Positions 1 through 12,700 of a stretch of DNA of 64,000 nucleotides are shown here, piece by piece. The notes under the pieces are model-generated. The model searched no databases, was not told where the DNA came from, and was given only the letters and a program-made list of their open reading frames with translations. The stretch lies in assembly GCF_035582795.1 (NCBI RefSeq), contig NC_134373.1, positions 31,280,501 through 31,344,500 of the forward strand. The letters run 5' to 3'. Numbering within the stretch: position 1 is the stretch's first letter; each line of letters begins with the position of its first letter. Source of the stretch: Mycteria americana. Taxonomy: Eukaryota; Chordata; Aves; Ciconiiformes; Ciconiidae. Both the position numbers and the translations under genes were made by a program.

Positions 1-3000
1 GCTCTGTAGGGGGTCTTACGTTGCATTCTGTTAAAGAATCTGCCTGCTGTCCAAATGACAGGGTATAATGATGAAGCCTGGAAAATTTTGGTGCACAGCA
101 GAAGAAGGCTGGATTAAGTAGCCGTTTCCAAGAACGGCGTCCTTACGGTGAGACTTGCATAGGAAGAGTGAGCTTGCCACATGCTAGAGAAGTGGATGAA
201 GACATTAGGGAATTAGGGTATGGTGCAGAGGGAGTATGTAGCAAGGGAACAAAAGCAAGAGGCAAATTAAGGGAAGTGTATAAATGTTTCAGTAAGAGGG
301 GCTGCCTGGAAAAACCAAGATGGAGATTAGGAATGGAACGTGCTGGCTCAACATAATTCATGTGCAAAGTAGAGACAGAACTGCTTTGGAAAGAGGAGGT
401 ATAGCTAGGAGGAAAATACCATCCCCCCAACTAGTCCAGTCTTTTCAAACCAAAGAGGAGGAACTTGGTCTTTGGAGAGACTAATCAGATTTTACCTGCC
501 AGCAGGTTAAGGGTAATAACGGCAAAGTTGTGTATTTCTGCAGCTGGCAGTGTTTGCTGATGCAATGTACAGAGCTGTGACTTGGAGGCAAAACAGGTAC
601 CATAAAGATACTTGCTCTCCCTCTTTATTTTTGGGTAAGCTTATGCTTGTTAAAATAAGTATTTATAGCAGCAAGAACACTGCAATTATCAAAAAGCAAA
701 AGGACTAAAACTTTAAGAAAGACTAAGAAATGGAAAAAAAAGTAATTAAAACCAAAAAATACAGCTGGCAAGGGAGCAGCAGAACTGACAGAAGACCAAA
801 AAAATAATCTTGCAAAGAGTAGAGTAGGATTATTCTACCTTTACAAACTAGTATTCTTCTACGTTTGCAAACTAGAAGCAAACCTCCCCTCCCCCCCAAC
901 AAAACCAAAACAAAAACCCACCACCATGCCCCCAGCTATCAATTTCACAATAAAATAAAGCAGACTTCCATATGTTTATGAATATGGGACACAGATTTAG
1001 CTACATTTGAAATTACATTTCGATAGGAAATGTGGAAGTAAACCACAGTAAATAACACACACGCAAAAAGATGCAGAAAACATTTCACAGGGAAAATGTA
1101 AAGTGCAAAAGCAAGACAGAACTATTCCAAGCTAAGAGATAATTTTGTGTTAGCCTGCTTTCTACAGAATATATCTAGCTTTGTGGGCTGGGAAGATTCT
1201 GATCTAAACGGCAACCAATCAGATAATTTTAATATTTAGGCTAGTGATAGGCAAATATAGCAGATGAAGTCAAAGTAGGACAGAAATCCCAGAAAAGATA
1301 AAATGAAATTCTAGTCTGTAACAGGAAGAAAGAAACCAAGAGAACAGTTGGGAGAGCAAGTGGAGCAACGCTGAAGACTTGTACAGCACAGAGAACAGAA
1401 CAGGTTTAAATTCTCAATGGACATGATTAACTTGATACAGTGCAAAGGTAGGGCAAAGGTGGAATTGCTTAAAAAAAAGAGAGCATACCCTGAAGTGAAA
1501 TATTATACCAAGAAATTCCTGCTCATTAGGAAAAGATATCTGGGTAAATGCGCAAGAAAAGGAAGGACCAAAGAACGCCATTGTGATGGGAAGAAAAAGA
1601 TGGGGGGCTGTGGGGGGACCTCTGCAAATCCCAGAGCTGCTTGCAACCATGGCAATGAAAAATAACATAAATGCATAGCCAACTCTGTGGGAGCACCACG
1701 TGAGGACTCCGTGGGAGCGCAGCCACCCCAGCCCATCCCCATCCCAGGTGGTGCCTGGCTGCCCCGGCGCTAGGAGGTGCTTCTTGCCTGCCTCCCTCCT
1801 CAGCTGGCGTCTTCCCCCCACTGAAACAGAGTGCCCAGGGACACTGGCAGCAGAAACACAGACATGGCCTGGGGAGAAGCACTGTGAACAGGAAGGGAAT
1901 GGGGCTGTTACCATGCTGTGTCCGTAGGGACCTAGGTGAGGCACCGAGGAAAGCTCAGGGAAGAGGTGGAAAAGTAGAGTCAGGAACTGCCAGCTTTCAC
2001 CTTTGGTTTGCTCGCCTTTCTGTGCACTCATGGGGTTCTCCGTGTCTGTTGCAGTCTGAGTGGTGTTCTCATCACCAAATTCTCTGTCTCTTCTGTGATG
2101 GAGATGATACTTCTGGTGTCTAGAGGATGAGTTGGGCTGTCTGCCATGTTGAACAGAGTGTTCCCTATGGGGTGACTTGGGGCCAGCTCTGTAGTCTCCC
2201 ACATGAAAATCCCCTCTTCCTTCCCCAAAACAGAATTATCAACCATCTACTACGCATAATGCTGGGGACAACTCTGAATTCTCCTTTACTTAACCCCTAC
2301 ACTTAAACCCTTTTCCAACAAAAGCCATTTTTCACTGCAAGCTCTTTTTAAAAGTATTTTATATACTTTGAACTGGAACATGTTATTGCCTTTTAAAAAA
2401 TTTGAATTACTGCATTTCCTGAGTTACTCCAACACCTTTCTTTTTTATTTTTCTTGATTGAGACCGCCTGTTCTGCTGCTCTGAACAGTTTAAGCCCAGT
2501 CTGAAGTTCTCACTCCTTTTCTTTAAAGGTGGCACATAGGGAAATCTCTCCCTGACTTTATGAAGATTTCTGCTTGCTCAGGGTTGGGTTAGAAGTCAGA
2601 GGTCTGCCTGTGCTGTTGTGAGCTCTGGCTGCCAAGCAGGATCCCATGGTCCGATACTGCAGCAGGAGAACAGAAAGAGAAAACCTTGCAGCTATACGCA
2701 GGAACCTAGTGATAACTGTAGTTGTGGACACAGACTGAGTTTGAGACGTGTTTCTTTAGACTTCCAGAAGGCAGGCAAGAAAAGCAGGGGAGGAGAGCTT
2801 CTGAGCAGAAGACCACGATGACAGACAGTAAGGAATAATGTTGATCACTTTAAAATCACTCTTCCCATACTGTGACAATGTTTTTCAAGGCTGGAAGGGA
2901 GCATCCTTCTTGGACTCCGTGTGCCTCTGAGACTAGCTCAGTTAGGCCTTTCCTCGCATCTCTGGCATCTAGAGCTGCACTGCACATCCTCTGGCTCCGG

Positions 3001-6000
3001 GCTGCACCAGGGACACGAGGCCAGGAAGCTGGAGAGCAGGCAGCAGGGCAGCCGAGTGCTGCCTGTAACAGCATGCGTCCTGGTGTCCACCACCCCTCCT
3101 GTCTGGGGTAGCATGAGAGGGAATGGCATTGCTCATGGGAGCCCAGTGTACAACCCGCTTTCTCTCCATTAGGAGGTCAGATGCGTGGAGCCTCGTGTGT
3201 CTACCTTCAGACAAGCTGAGATGCACTTTCTTGTCTTTTTACCATCGTCTGGTTATATGGATATGGATTAAGATGAAGATGGATTAAGAACAATTACATT
3301 AGCTAGCAGGAAGGAAGCAAGAAGCTGGTGAGAAGTGGGGCAGAGGAAAGAATGATCAATGATTTTATATTTGTATAGCATCTCAGTTTTTTGTAGCCTT
3401 TTCAGGTGGGATTCATCTCTCCTATTTTTAATCATCAAAAAAAGTTAAGCATCTATGTGTGTAGGCTTCTTTTATAGCCTGTGCTGAAGGACAAGATGGG
3501 ATGAATGTTCCTGCAGGACTGTAATTGTGTAAGACAGGGAGGATGAATCACCTTGTAGAGGTGCCAGGTTCTTCCCACTGATGGCAGACAGGACATCTGT
3601 CCTGGACGGGGTTTAAGTCGAGGGTAGCAGATCTTACCCTAACTCTCTTAACACTTGTCCCAGAGTGTGGGGTGGAAGATACTAGAACAGACATGTTTTG
3701 CCCCATTTGTGATCTTTTAAGCAGTATTTGTATATTTGTGAAAACAATCAAGGTGCTACTAGAAATATTGCAGAATTTATGAACAAATAAAACAAAATAC
3801 TAATGCTTTGGGTGAAAACTCACTAGTTCAGTGAGCACAAATCCACCAGCAGTCAATCTCCTGCACCATACTCACCACTCAGCCTTGCAACCATCGCGTA
3901 GGTGACCAGGTCCAAATATTTATAAGAAGCCCCTATCTTTGTGTGATACAACTTGAGCTTGTAACTTTACGGATACAGTCGTGTACAGCTGTAAACCCTA
4001 AAACTACTCAGCTGCCTATTTAAATAAGTTAGATACCTAAATGTTATCATTATTTGTATCGAGAACAGATCACTAATGTATAACCAGAAGTTGTATTAAG
4101 ACCTCTGTGGAAATTCAGCCCACAGCCAAGTCAAGTCATCCTGGTCAAGTACAGGATGAAACCTTATAAAACCTGAAGTCTCAGCCAACTACCTAAATTC
4201 ATAACAGAGATTCACCACTAAACAACACAGTGAAAAGGCACAAAGGATGCAATCGAAGTGTGCATTGTGCATTGGTACAATGTTATAGGAAGGAATTCTG
4301 CTTTAAAGCCTTTAACAGGTGTAGAAAAATGGCTTGTAGCAAACAACGACCAGAAGGTGGCATTAGACACATGAAGTTTTTGATATTCAAAGCTGCACTC
4401 ACCCTACATGCAGTTGCTCTCCTGAATACCTAAGAACACCTTTGTCTTTATTTTTCAACCCTTTACTGTTACAATATCTAATCCAAAATGTCCTGTGTAC
4501 TCTCTGGGAAGGAGTGGAGATGCTATGTATTATCACAAAATAAAGCTGGCTGCAAATTCTGCAGTAATTGTATTAATTCTACATAAAAAAACACTGCTAA
4601 GCACGTATCAAGATTGTTATTATTTAGGGATCCTCCCCCTTGTTAACAAAGGAGTTCTTCTAGGTCATTCCTTTCCTTTCCATCAAACGGCAGCAGTCCC
4701 CAGCCACCTGGCCCATAAGCTTCTGGACGAGATGCTGGAGAGCACCACCTAAAAGGTGCTGATAAAATGGATGAAGGCAATAACTCACTGCTCCATCATT
4801 GCCTACACATTACTTTCTCGCCAGAAATCCAAATGGTATCTCCTTCATGGCAATGCAGACAACTTGTATTACTGAGCTGGCTCAAGATCTTTATTCCTAG
4901 CAAGATTAACTGGTAACTGCTTTAAGCCTAATTAAAATTAAGATCATATTAAAAGTTCACTACCATACTTGATCATTTCAAAGGAGATTATAAATTGAAA
5001 TAGTGTTGGGGATTATGGATAATGCAGTACTAAATGGATGTGGCATGTTTATCAATAGTAAAAATTTGTTCTTTGTGCTTTAAATTATTGAACACTGTGA
5101 CCTTACAAAGCGCAGAATACAAAACTAATCATTTGCTTTAGGAGTGTGACTAGGAGCTAATGTAGTGCAAACAATGAAGGTTGATCACAGATTCCCCATT
5201 TGCAACTGTACCCAGAGAAGAGCATACTCTTCCCAGTTGATAGACATCATCCTCTTGTTGGAAACTACTATCCTGTTCCAGTCTGCCATCTCACCGGTTC
5301 ACAGGAGCGCTCCTCACTCTGCCTCCTCAAAATTAGCTAGATTAGCAAAAAAGTTTTTCAGTTGTTGAAGGCAGCTGGGTTTGCTAGCTAGGGGCAAGGG
5401 AGCACTCGCACAAGTCACTGAGCTGGCAGGTCAAAAGAGGTGACAACATCTGGTAGGAGAAGGGTGAAAAGGTGCTACAAGCAGCAGCTCCACTGTCTTA
5501 AGCGGTCAGAGCAATGAACATCGCAAAATTCCTTTGGAAAGGCCTGACAGTTTGAGATGTGCAGGAGTGCTTTACAAGGACATGCACTGCTGAACAAATG
5601 AAAATTTGTTCAGAAAAGGGTAATTCAGGCTCCAAATACAGACCATGTTGATTAAATAAAGAAGGACACTATTTACGGCAGAAGACTAGGAATTAAGAGT
5701 CCTGAGCCCTGCTCTCATACTGCTGCTGACTGCCTGTGTGACTATAAGGCAGGCACTTATAACTGAACTTTCTCAGTAAAACAGGGTTAATAATATCCTC
5801 ACATCCTTGTAAAGCACCGTGAAACCTCTGGATGGTATGTGCTCTAAATGCATGTATCATCATTATAATACTCTGCTATTGAAGCAACAAGTTGGGCCAA
5901 TGTTCCCTGGTGAAGGTTATTCACTGTCAAAATATGAGTTCCTTTGCTGGCTCTACATGCTCATTAATCAAACACATTTTATGGAACATACTGGTTTCAG

Positions 6001-6318
6001 AGTAGACAGGTTGGAGTACTGTTCAAGAAAGTTTTAAAGCAGACAAATTGGAGGTGATTGCAAGAACTGTGATGGAATTGGGCAGCCAATTGAACTAACT
6101 CTCAAAATGTTTGCAGTTTTTGTACAAAAAAAGGCTAGTAAAATAACTGTGAGCAAAGAAAGTTCCCATGCTGAGAGAAATGTATTAAGCCTGAGTGCAG
6201 GCTATAGGGAGAGGGAAGTTCCACAGTCAATTTTTTAAGATTTCCTAGCCCTTAATTAGCCAGTTAAATAATTTACTAGAATCTTTAAAGTAATGCAAAG
6301 CTCGTATGTGAATGGTAC
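1..6318 (-). other. HSPBAP1: HSPBAP1 intron 5 (partial)
   Basis: AT-rich intronic sequence with no exon of HSPBAP1 recognised. Contents noted: a locally GC-rich stretch at about 1680-2000 with the longest open frame in the window on the minus strand (1414-2202, judged non-coding), and an old plus-strand SINE at about 5680-5875. The rest shows no recognisable gene or repeat. Confidence 0.8.
5680..5875 (+). repeat. Ancient MIR / MIR1_Amn-type SINE
   Basis: The order of landmarks matches the amniote MIR family: GACTAGGAATTAAGAGTCCTGAG…CTGCTGACTGCCTGTGTGAC (core), then a pyrimidine-rich stretch and 'GTAAAACAGGGTTAATAAT', then the L3/MIR1_Amn-like tail 'GTAAAGCACCGTGAAACCTCTGGATG' ending in CATTATAATA. 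It is highly diverged, consistent with an insertion predating bird radiation. Confidence 0.75.
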
Positions 6319-6490
6319 CTGTCCTGGACTGAGTGTAACCACATAGGCTGTTGTGTTTCTAAACTTGGGAAAGTGTTTCAGATCAGGGTTGGCAACGTTG
6401 ACTTTGCTGAATATGCTGGATTCCTCATAAGGGATCCTGGTGGGATAAAGGAAACTGGTGTCACCAGGTGGGAAGAGGTGCCATCTCTTC
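6319..6490 (-). CDS. HSPBAP1: HSPBAP1 coding exon 5
   Basis: This 172-nt exon (residues 182-239) lies between a TATTTTCAG acceptor and a CAG|GTACCA donor. The first base completes the Arg codon of exon 4. It then reads KRWHLFPPGDTSFLYPTRIP, YEESSIFSKVNVANPDLKHF and ends VVTLSPGQ, matching the human exon almost residue for residue. KRWHLFPP is the conserved strand after the HxD motif, where the 2-oxoglutarate-anchoring basic residue is found in FIH-like proteins. SPGQ leads into the expected LFVPxHWWHYV segment, which would be in exon 6. The exon ends in phase 0. The plus-strand open frame at 6373-6615 covers the same bases and is a shadow. Confidence 0.96.
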
Positions 6491-9400
6491 CTGAAAATAG
6501 AGAGAAGATAAAAATGTATTCAGTGCATGTCAGTTACAGCAAAGAACTAAAGGCAGTAGCAAGGTTTTCAATAAAACATAAATCTGCCTCGCTGTGTGAA
6601 TCTCCTACGCAGTGAGAACACAGGCAGTGCTTACAGGCTGTCTCCTAAAAGTGTTTTTAAAATATTCCACTTTTTAATTTTTTAACTGAAAAGATTTACA
6701 GCTTCTCACAAATTATTTTTAAAAGGCAGATAAAATAAAATGTAAAAAAAAAAGCTCTTCCATCTGGTTCTTCCTTCCTCCCTTTTACAGAGCAACACAC
6801 AGCCTTTACAGATGCTCAGAGCATTAAAAATTGCTCTATAAACCAGGGGAAATAGTTTTGTTAGAGACAACGTACTTCCATTCACTGAATGAATAGCTGC
6901 TGGACTCATGTTTGTTTTAAAAGGAGGGCATCGTGTGTTTACAATGGTAACAGTAAAGGGGTATGGACATGAGGTTCTGTCTCCTGTCTTCACCTACAGT
7001 ACTTATTTGGCTGTTAGTCGCAAACCCCTCATTCTTAGTAATACTAACCTTGATGCTCCTATGCCACAGATGGCATAACTAAAAACCAGAGACATTCATA
7101 GACATAAGCATTCTGAAACACCTATTTTTTTTTTTTGTTATCAGTACCACATGATGAAAATGTGGCTTGTGTGGGCCACTGGAGTTAAGAACTCACTGGT
7201 GTGACTAAATGGCCAGATGGAGCAGGACAGGATCATTCTGCTCATGAGGGCACTCGTGTTCCAGGTTGCTCTCTATGTGCCCAAAGAAGCGGGTCAACAC
7301 ACCACAGTGTGGGGCCAAGCAGAGATGAGACACGAACCTCGTCCTCAGGAGCTAATGTTTCTATTTTACTTATGTAGACCAGATCAAAGAGAGAAAAAAG
7401 AATATGCCAGAACTGGCGGTGCTAGTTTTATGGGTACTATAAATGAAATATCTTAGCAGGTACATACGTTATTTAGAAATAGGAGTTTTATATGGCAGTA
7501 CTTTAGGTGATGGAAATAACCAGAAAGGAATACACAAAGGGAGAATTTATTACATTTAAGAGGTGCCAGACAATCAGCACAACAGTGACCCATGCATTAA
7601 GCAATGGAAAAGTAAAGGCAGTACTTTGCAGCACAGTTGGACAATTTGAGCAGCTCTCCTCTTTGTTTCAGACTTCAGCAAGATCTTTTCTTTTTGTCCC
7701 TTTCCTTGGTACTCACTTCTTTCTTTTTGCCGACTGCTTCTGGTTGTCAGTTCTAAGTCACAGATCTGAAAATGGGAGAAAAGCAGCCAAATGGCACGAA
7801 AACAGAAGAGACAGGAATAGCAGGATAGCCAGAACTGCAGAGACCGGCACAGATGGAAGTGCCATCGGCTGCTGACATTTCTTGGTAATTACCAAAGCTA
7901 CTGCTGGGTGCAAGCACAAAAAAATAGTTCTCCTGAAAGTCAAACGCTATTGCAACTTTATTTTGCCCTCCAAACTAGAGCCTCTGAAGGGGCAGAGAAT
8001 AACTAGGTTAGGAGGCTCATGGGTTAATCCTGCAGGCTTATGACAAAGCAATATCATGAAGCAAAAAATTAAGAAGCCCGAGGGATGTAAGGAGGAAATT
8101 CAAGATAGCAACAAAGGACTAAGGAGTCATCCCTGGCTTTCCTGCAAAGGCAAATCTATTTAAGTTTAGCATAAGCTTATATTCTGTTACAAAGCCTGTC
8201 TTGTTTGTGAGTCTCAAAAGGGAATCTTTCTGCTCTGAAGAAGCACAGGATTCGCAAGCTTGTGGAAGTTTGCAATCTATTTATAGGCTTTGCTCTGAAG
8301 AGGAAAACAACTTTGTCTTTTCAGGCCATGCAAAGGCTTTAGGCTTCTTCTTTCCCTGAGAGGAACAAGGATTTTGTTCTACCAGAGGGGGAAGAAGCGT
8401 CTTGGGAAGGCAGGCAAAATTGCTATGTGATGCTGGAACTCTGGCTCGAGTTCAACACCTGAAGGTAGAGATCAAAGAGGCAGGGCACATATCAGGTCTG
8501 CTAGATTACTGTACTTATTTAGTATACCCAGTATTTAGGTGGATCCTTAGAAGATATTTAGGCATGGTGGTTTTCAATGAGATTTCTGGCTCTTAAATAC
8601 ACTTAAGTGTCTGGACTTCAATGCATAATGCTTACTGATGCGATCTGAAGTCTACAGGACTGGTTGCAGCAAATCGCAGTGCTGAGGGGGTCTTCCAGAG
8701 TGTCTCTGCTGCACATTCACCCAAGGATTGCAAGGCTGTTTATAAACATTAATGAAAACCTGCCTGAGAGCTAAAGAGAGTTACCCTTCTTACAGATAAG
8801 ATGATGACAAATTCATTTGCCTCAGGCCTTAAAGCCAGTCAACCTGTGGCACTGCCCAGCATAGAAGCCAGCATGCCTGGCTCCCAGTCCTGCACCTTAA
8901 TCACAAGACCACCGTGATTTTACTGTTCTATAAAATGTCACAGTAATTAATCACATTAAAATCCCAATGGCAAATTATTCCTTCCACTACATACTATCAA
9001 ACCTAAAAAATGCATGCAACTTGTTTTGTTACTCTAGCGTTACTCTAGCAATAATAGATAACAAAAAACCCCTGAGGCCAATATGCAAGGAAAGGAGAAA
9101 AAAAAAAGACAGCATGCAAACAGGCAGAAAAATATAGCAACAAAGCCACATGCTCCAAAATTAGTTTGGAGCCTCAAGTGTCCCTTTCAACTTTGTTCAC
9201 AGCTGGCTGCTCCCATCCTGATGTTCCCCTTTTAAATTAATTCTAGCAGGCTATTAGAGGCTCTTGCACAGAGAATATCGTAAAAGTCTAAAGTAGTTTA
9301 TTTCTGTTTTGTTTCTGGGCTTTTTATTTTTAACTCTTTATCTCCTATTTCCAAGTTCCTGAATTCATAACTACTAGGAAGATTAAAATGTTTATTATTG

Positions 9401-9653
9401 GACCACATAACACACAAAAAGATATTCCTCAAACAGAAGAAAATAACATTGCATTACCTCCGTGCCCCAGTCAAACTCCAACCCCCTGAAGTTCTGCCAT
9501 TTCTTATAGAACAGTTGTGGTGCTCTTCAGTCATTGAGAGCTCAGAAAACTAAAATAATTAGGACCTAGAATTAATATTCAAGAGTCCAAACCTAACTTT
9601 ATAGCACAGTATAACTTTCTTCTGTATTTGTTGTGTGTATATGCACTTGTTAC
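6491..9653 (-). other. HSPBAP1: HSPBAP1 intron 4
   Basis: A 3.2-kb intron between exons 4 and 5. It holds one degraded minus-strand SINE (about 8720-8915). No other gene or mobile element was recognised. Short open frames here (for example 7507-7875 on plus) have no recognisable protein features. Confidence 0.85.
8720..8915 (-). repeat. Ancient MIR / MIR1_Amn-type SINE
   Basis: Read on the plus strand it shows the reverse-complement landmarks of the family in order: a CAAGGCTGTTTATAAACATTAAT tail region, TACCC-TTACAGATAAGATGA (complement of the 'cagtttccccatctgtaaa' segment), and CTGGCTCCCAGTCCTGCACC…ACAAGACCACC at the 5' end of the element. Strongly diverged. Confidence 0.7.
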
Positions 9654-9790
9654 CTTCCTTGTACTTGCAACACTAAGTTGCAGCCGTAGGAGTCCAAATG
9701 GCAGGGAGTGTTTGCTCCTTCAGAACCAATCCACAGCGTGCTCTCTTTTCCACTTCTTCCAGGAAAACCAAAGTCAGACCACCTTACATC
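9654..9790 (-). CDS. HSPBAP1: HSPBAP1 coding exon 4 (JmjC HxD metal-binding motif)
   Basis: This 137-nt exon (residues 137-182) is bounded by a GCTGTAG acceptor and an AG|GTAACA donor. It encodes DVRWSDFGFPGRSGKEST, then LWIGSEGANTPCHLDSYG and CNLVLQVQG, ending with two bases of a split Arg codon. It contains the first two metal ligands of the JmjC/FIH-type facial triad, H167-x-D169 in the motif TPCHLDSYGCNLV. The exon is invisible to a length-filtered minus-strand ORF scan; a plus-strand frame (9628-9819) overlaps it by chance. Compared with my recollection of human HSPBAP1 (SLGAH before TPCHLD), this bird reads SEGAN, that is two changes just before the metal-binding motif. Homology is otherwise near complete. 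Confidence 0.96.
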
Positions 9791-12700
9791 CTACAGCAAT
9801 GAAAAGGTTATTTATGTAAGCTGTTGAACTGATTCACATCCTACCCTCAGTTCTCCGAGTCTCTTTTCTTCTCCCTTCACTGCTCAGTCGCTCTGTAGCT
9901 GTTGCTCCTTGGTGGGGTTCCCGCATGCATGGCCTGTGCCCCTTCATCCAAAATTCTCCTCTCTACTAGCATTTCTTCTGCTGACTTTCTTCTTTTTCTG
10001 TCTGACTACACAGCCTCCCAGATTTCTGTCTCTGGTTCTCATCCCAGTTTTTCATATCACTCAAGTTACCTGTTTGCTTTACAGAAGGACTGCCCAACTG
10101 CTCATGGCCACACAAGGCTTCTTTTCCTTCTTCTCAAACACTCCTTTTTTCCTTTTTCCACTCTTAACCATCCACCCAAGCTTAGGATCGCTTTTAGAAA
10201 AATTCTGATATATGGCATTTAAAAAAAGAATGAACGGAAGGAAGGAAAAATCCCTATTCCCTTTTCAAACCAATTTGATAATCCATGTGCCATATTTGCT
10301 CTCTCTTTGCTCCTGTCTCAGCTTTCTCCATGTATTCTGGAAACGCAGACTTTACCCCATCTCTGACCCGGTAGTATGCTGGTTTTTTAAAGTTTCTTAT
10401 TATTTAATAGACACATTCTTCTCCTGCCCTTGCAACTGCGGAGGCAGTGAACTTAAAACAACTTGATTACATGGTAAGAAAGGGCAGAACAGGTATGGAT
10501 GTGTTACGAACATGATCCTGGAGCTTTCCAGTCCATTGATCCTCCCACAAGCAATCCCTTGGGGATGACAGCTGAATGAGGGACAGTGAGGTATTTTTCA
10601 GATAGTTCCAGGGTTTTGCAGGATGGCTCTGTATAGCTTGGATAAAGCTTTCCAATGTTTCTGTAGCTCACCCTGCCCCCTGCAGGGCCTGATCATTTGT
10701 TTATTGGAAAGCACTTGAGGTATACTGGCCAGAGATACTGGTGCCTTTTGGCTGGAGCCCCAGACTGAGCCTTAGGAAACAGAGATTCGATTCCTGGCTT
10801 CCTGATGGTCTCAGGCAAATCACTTCATCTCTGAGCTTTATTTTTCCCATCTTGAAAAGGAAGATAACGGTATTTGTTCCATTTCAGTAAAGCACTTTGA
10901 GGTCATTCACATCACCTAACTTTAGGAGCCTAATTTAAGCTTGGCTCCTGCTCTTGTCAAAGCACTTTCAATCACTCCTTGGAAAAGCCTCTCTCTTTCC
11001 GCTGTCTATGAAGAGAAAATAGGAGTCTAGCCTCCTAATTTAAGTATGTAAGCTAGCTGCTTGCAGACAGGTGGATGACTATCCTTTTTTAAGATCTATG
11101 GATGAAGAAAACTACAGCTAGACATTATTATAAGGATGACTTCACCATGACTCTGTATCAGGAAACCCTCAAAATGAGCGATAGCCTTCCCCAAAATTAC
11201 GTGTTGCTAAAGGTTTTGAATTTCAGAGTTATTGATTTTAAAGATATCATTTGAAAAAAATGCAGACGTGTAATACAAACATTTGTCAAAGGCAGCAAAA
11301 ATCAAAAAGAAAAAGTTGCTCCTATAGATTTCAGCAGCCATAAAATTTAAAATCCAATACAACTATTTCAGTGATAAAGTTAAGCGTAATACCATCTCTA
11401 CACTTTAATCTCACACCTAAATAGTTTTTGTATTTTGTTACAATTTGAGTGGAAAGAAAGCACACATAATCAATATTAGATTTAAAAGAACTTTTTGAAA
11501 ATGCTGCCACTGTAGTAAGTAGTTGAAGCGATTATGGGTAAAATAGTTTTTAACCAATGAACTGAAAAGGAACTGGTAGGATTACTGAAATCTCGTCACA
11601 GTGGGTTCCTTTTCTACAATAAAAAGCCACAGTAAGAAGAAATGCACTAAAAGGTGTTCCAACCATAACAGATGGCACATTACTTGTGAATTATATTTAT
11701 TTCATTTGCTGCTTATAATGAAGTTAATCTGTACCCGTATGTCACTTTAAAAGGTCTCATTTCTATTTAAACTTCATGCATATATCTTGCTTCTGATTTA
11801 TATCTCAAATTCTGTAATGAAGTATCAACTGAACAAAAAATGTAAGATGCTAGATACTGCTCATAGATTAGAATAATGGAATCATTACCTTAGCCCACAC
11901 AACTGTAAATGATAAACAGTGCAATCTAAATTTCAAACAACTTCTAAATGGCCCTATTAATCACTATAAATAACAGTGCAGTTGGCCTTCTTTTCCCCTT
12001 CAAATCACCTTACGTAAATCTAAATAAAATCTAAAAAGAAAAAAGGGGTTATCATCAAATTCACACAAGAATGGAAGAGAATTTCTACAAAGAACTCTTT
12101 TGGCTGGTATAAATTGTGTAATAGCGTTTCAAAAGCCATATGAGTCTGGAACTGACGGATACATTTCACTCCCATGTCTGTGAAAGTGGCAGATGACATA
12201 CACCGTATTTGCTTGCATAACACCATCGATTTTTTCCTTCCCAGATTCTGCTGTTAAAAAAAAATCCACGGCATAACCATTACGTGTGTCTATTCTAAAA
12301 TTGCAGTACAATCTGTTGCTTGTTATAGGTCAGGTGATGAGGTTGTGGCATGACACCTGCACAGAAATGCAATTCCTGGAGCCTCAATTTTGTTCTTGAA
12401 TGGGGGCAAGGGGAAGAAAGAGGTAGGAAAATGGTTATTTCCTTCAAGTGTGTTTTTATTGACCAAATGAAGCAGCAGCCTATTCAGGTCGTCTGAGCTG
12501 CTATTATCTTGTGCCATAAAACACAGGAAAATGCTGTCTGTTGAGGCAGAAAGAGAGAAGACCAAGGCAGGACCACAGATAGAGGAAGTCACTCAAAGAT
12601 CTGGGGAAGTCTGAAGCATCCCTGGAGCTCGCAACTTAGCTCAAACAACACAACCCAGTATGAGTCGTGCAGCCCAAGTTTATGTGATCCTGGTTGTGTT

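Noticed and set aside
9902..10222. Two overlapping plus-strand frames (106 and 99 codons)
   Set aside because: Pyrimidine-rich intron 3 sequence gives Ser/Phe/Leu-rich chance frames in two registers at once, with no homology.
12020..12311. Minus-strand frames reading PDSYGF, initially considered as HSPBAP1 exon 4 (…HLDSYG…)
   Set aside because: The resemblance is limited to a few residues and the surrounding sequence does not match. The true exon 4 is at 9654-9790 with full-length homology.
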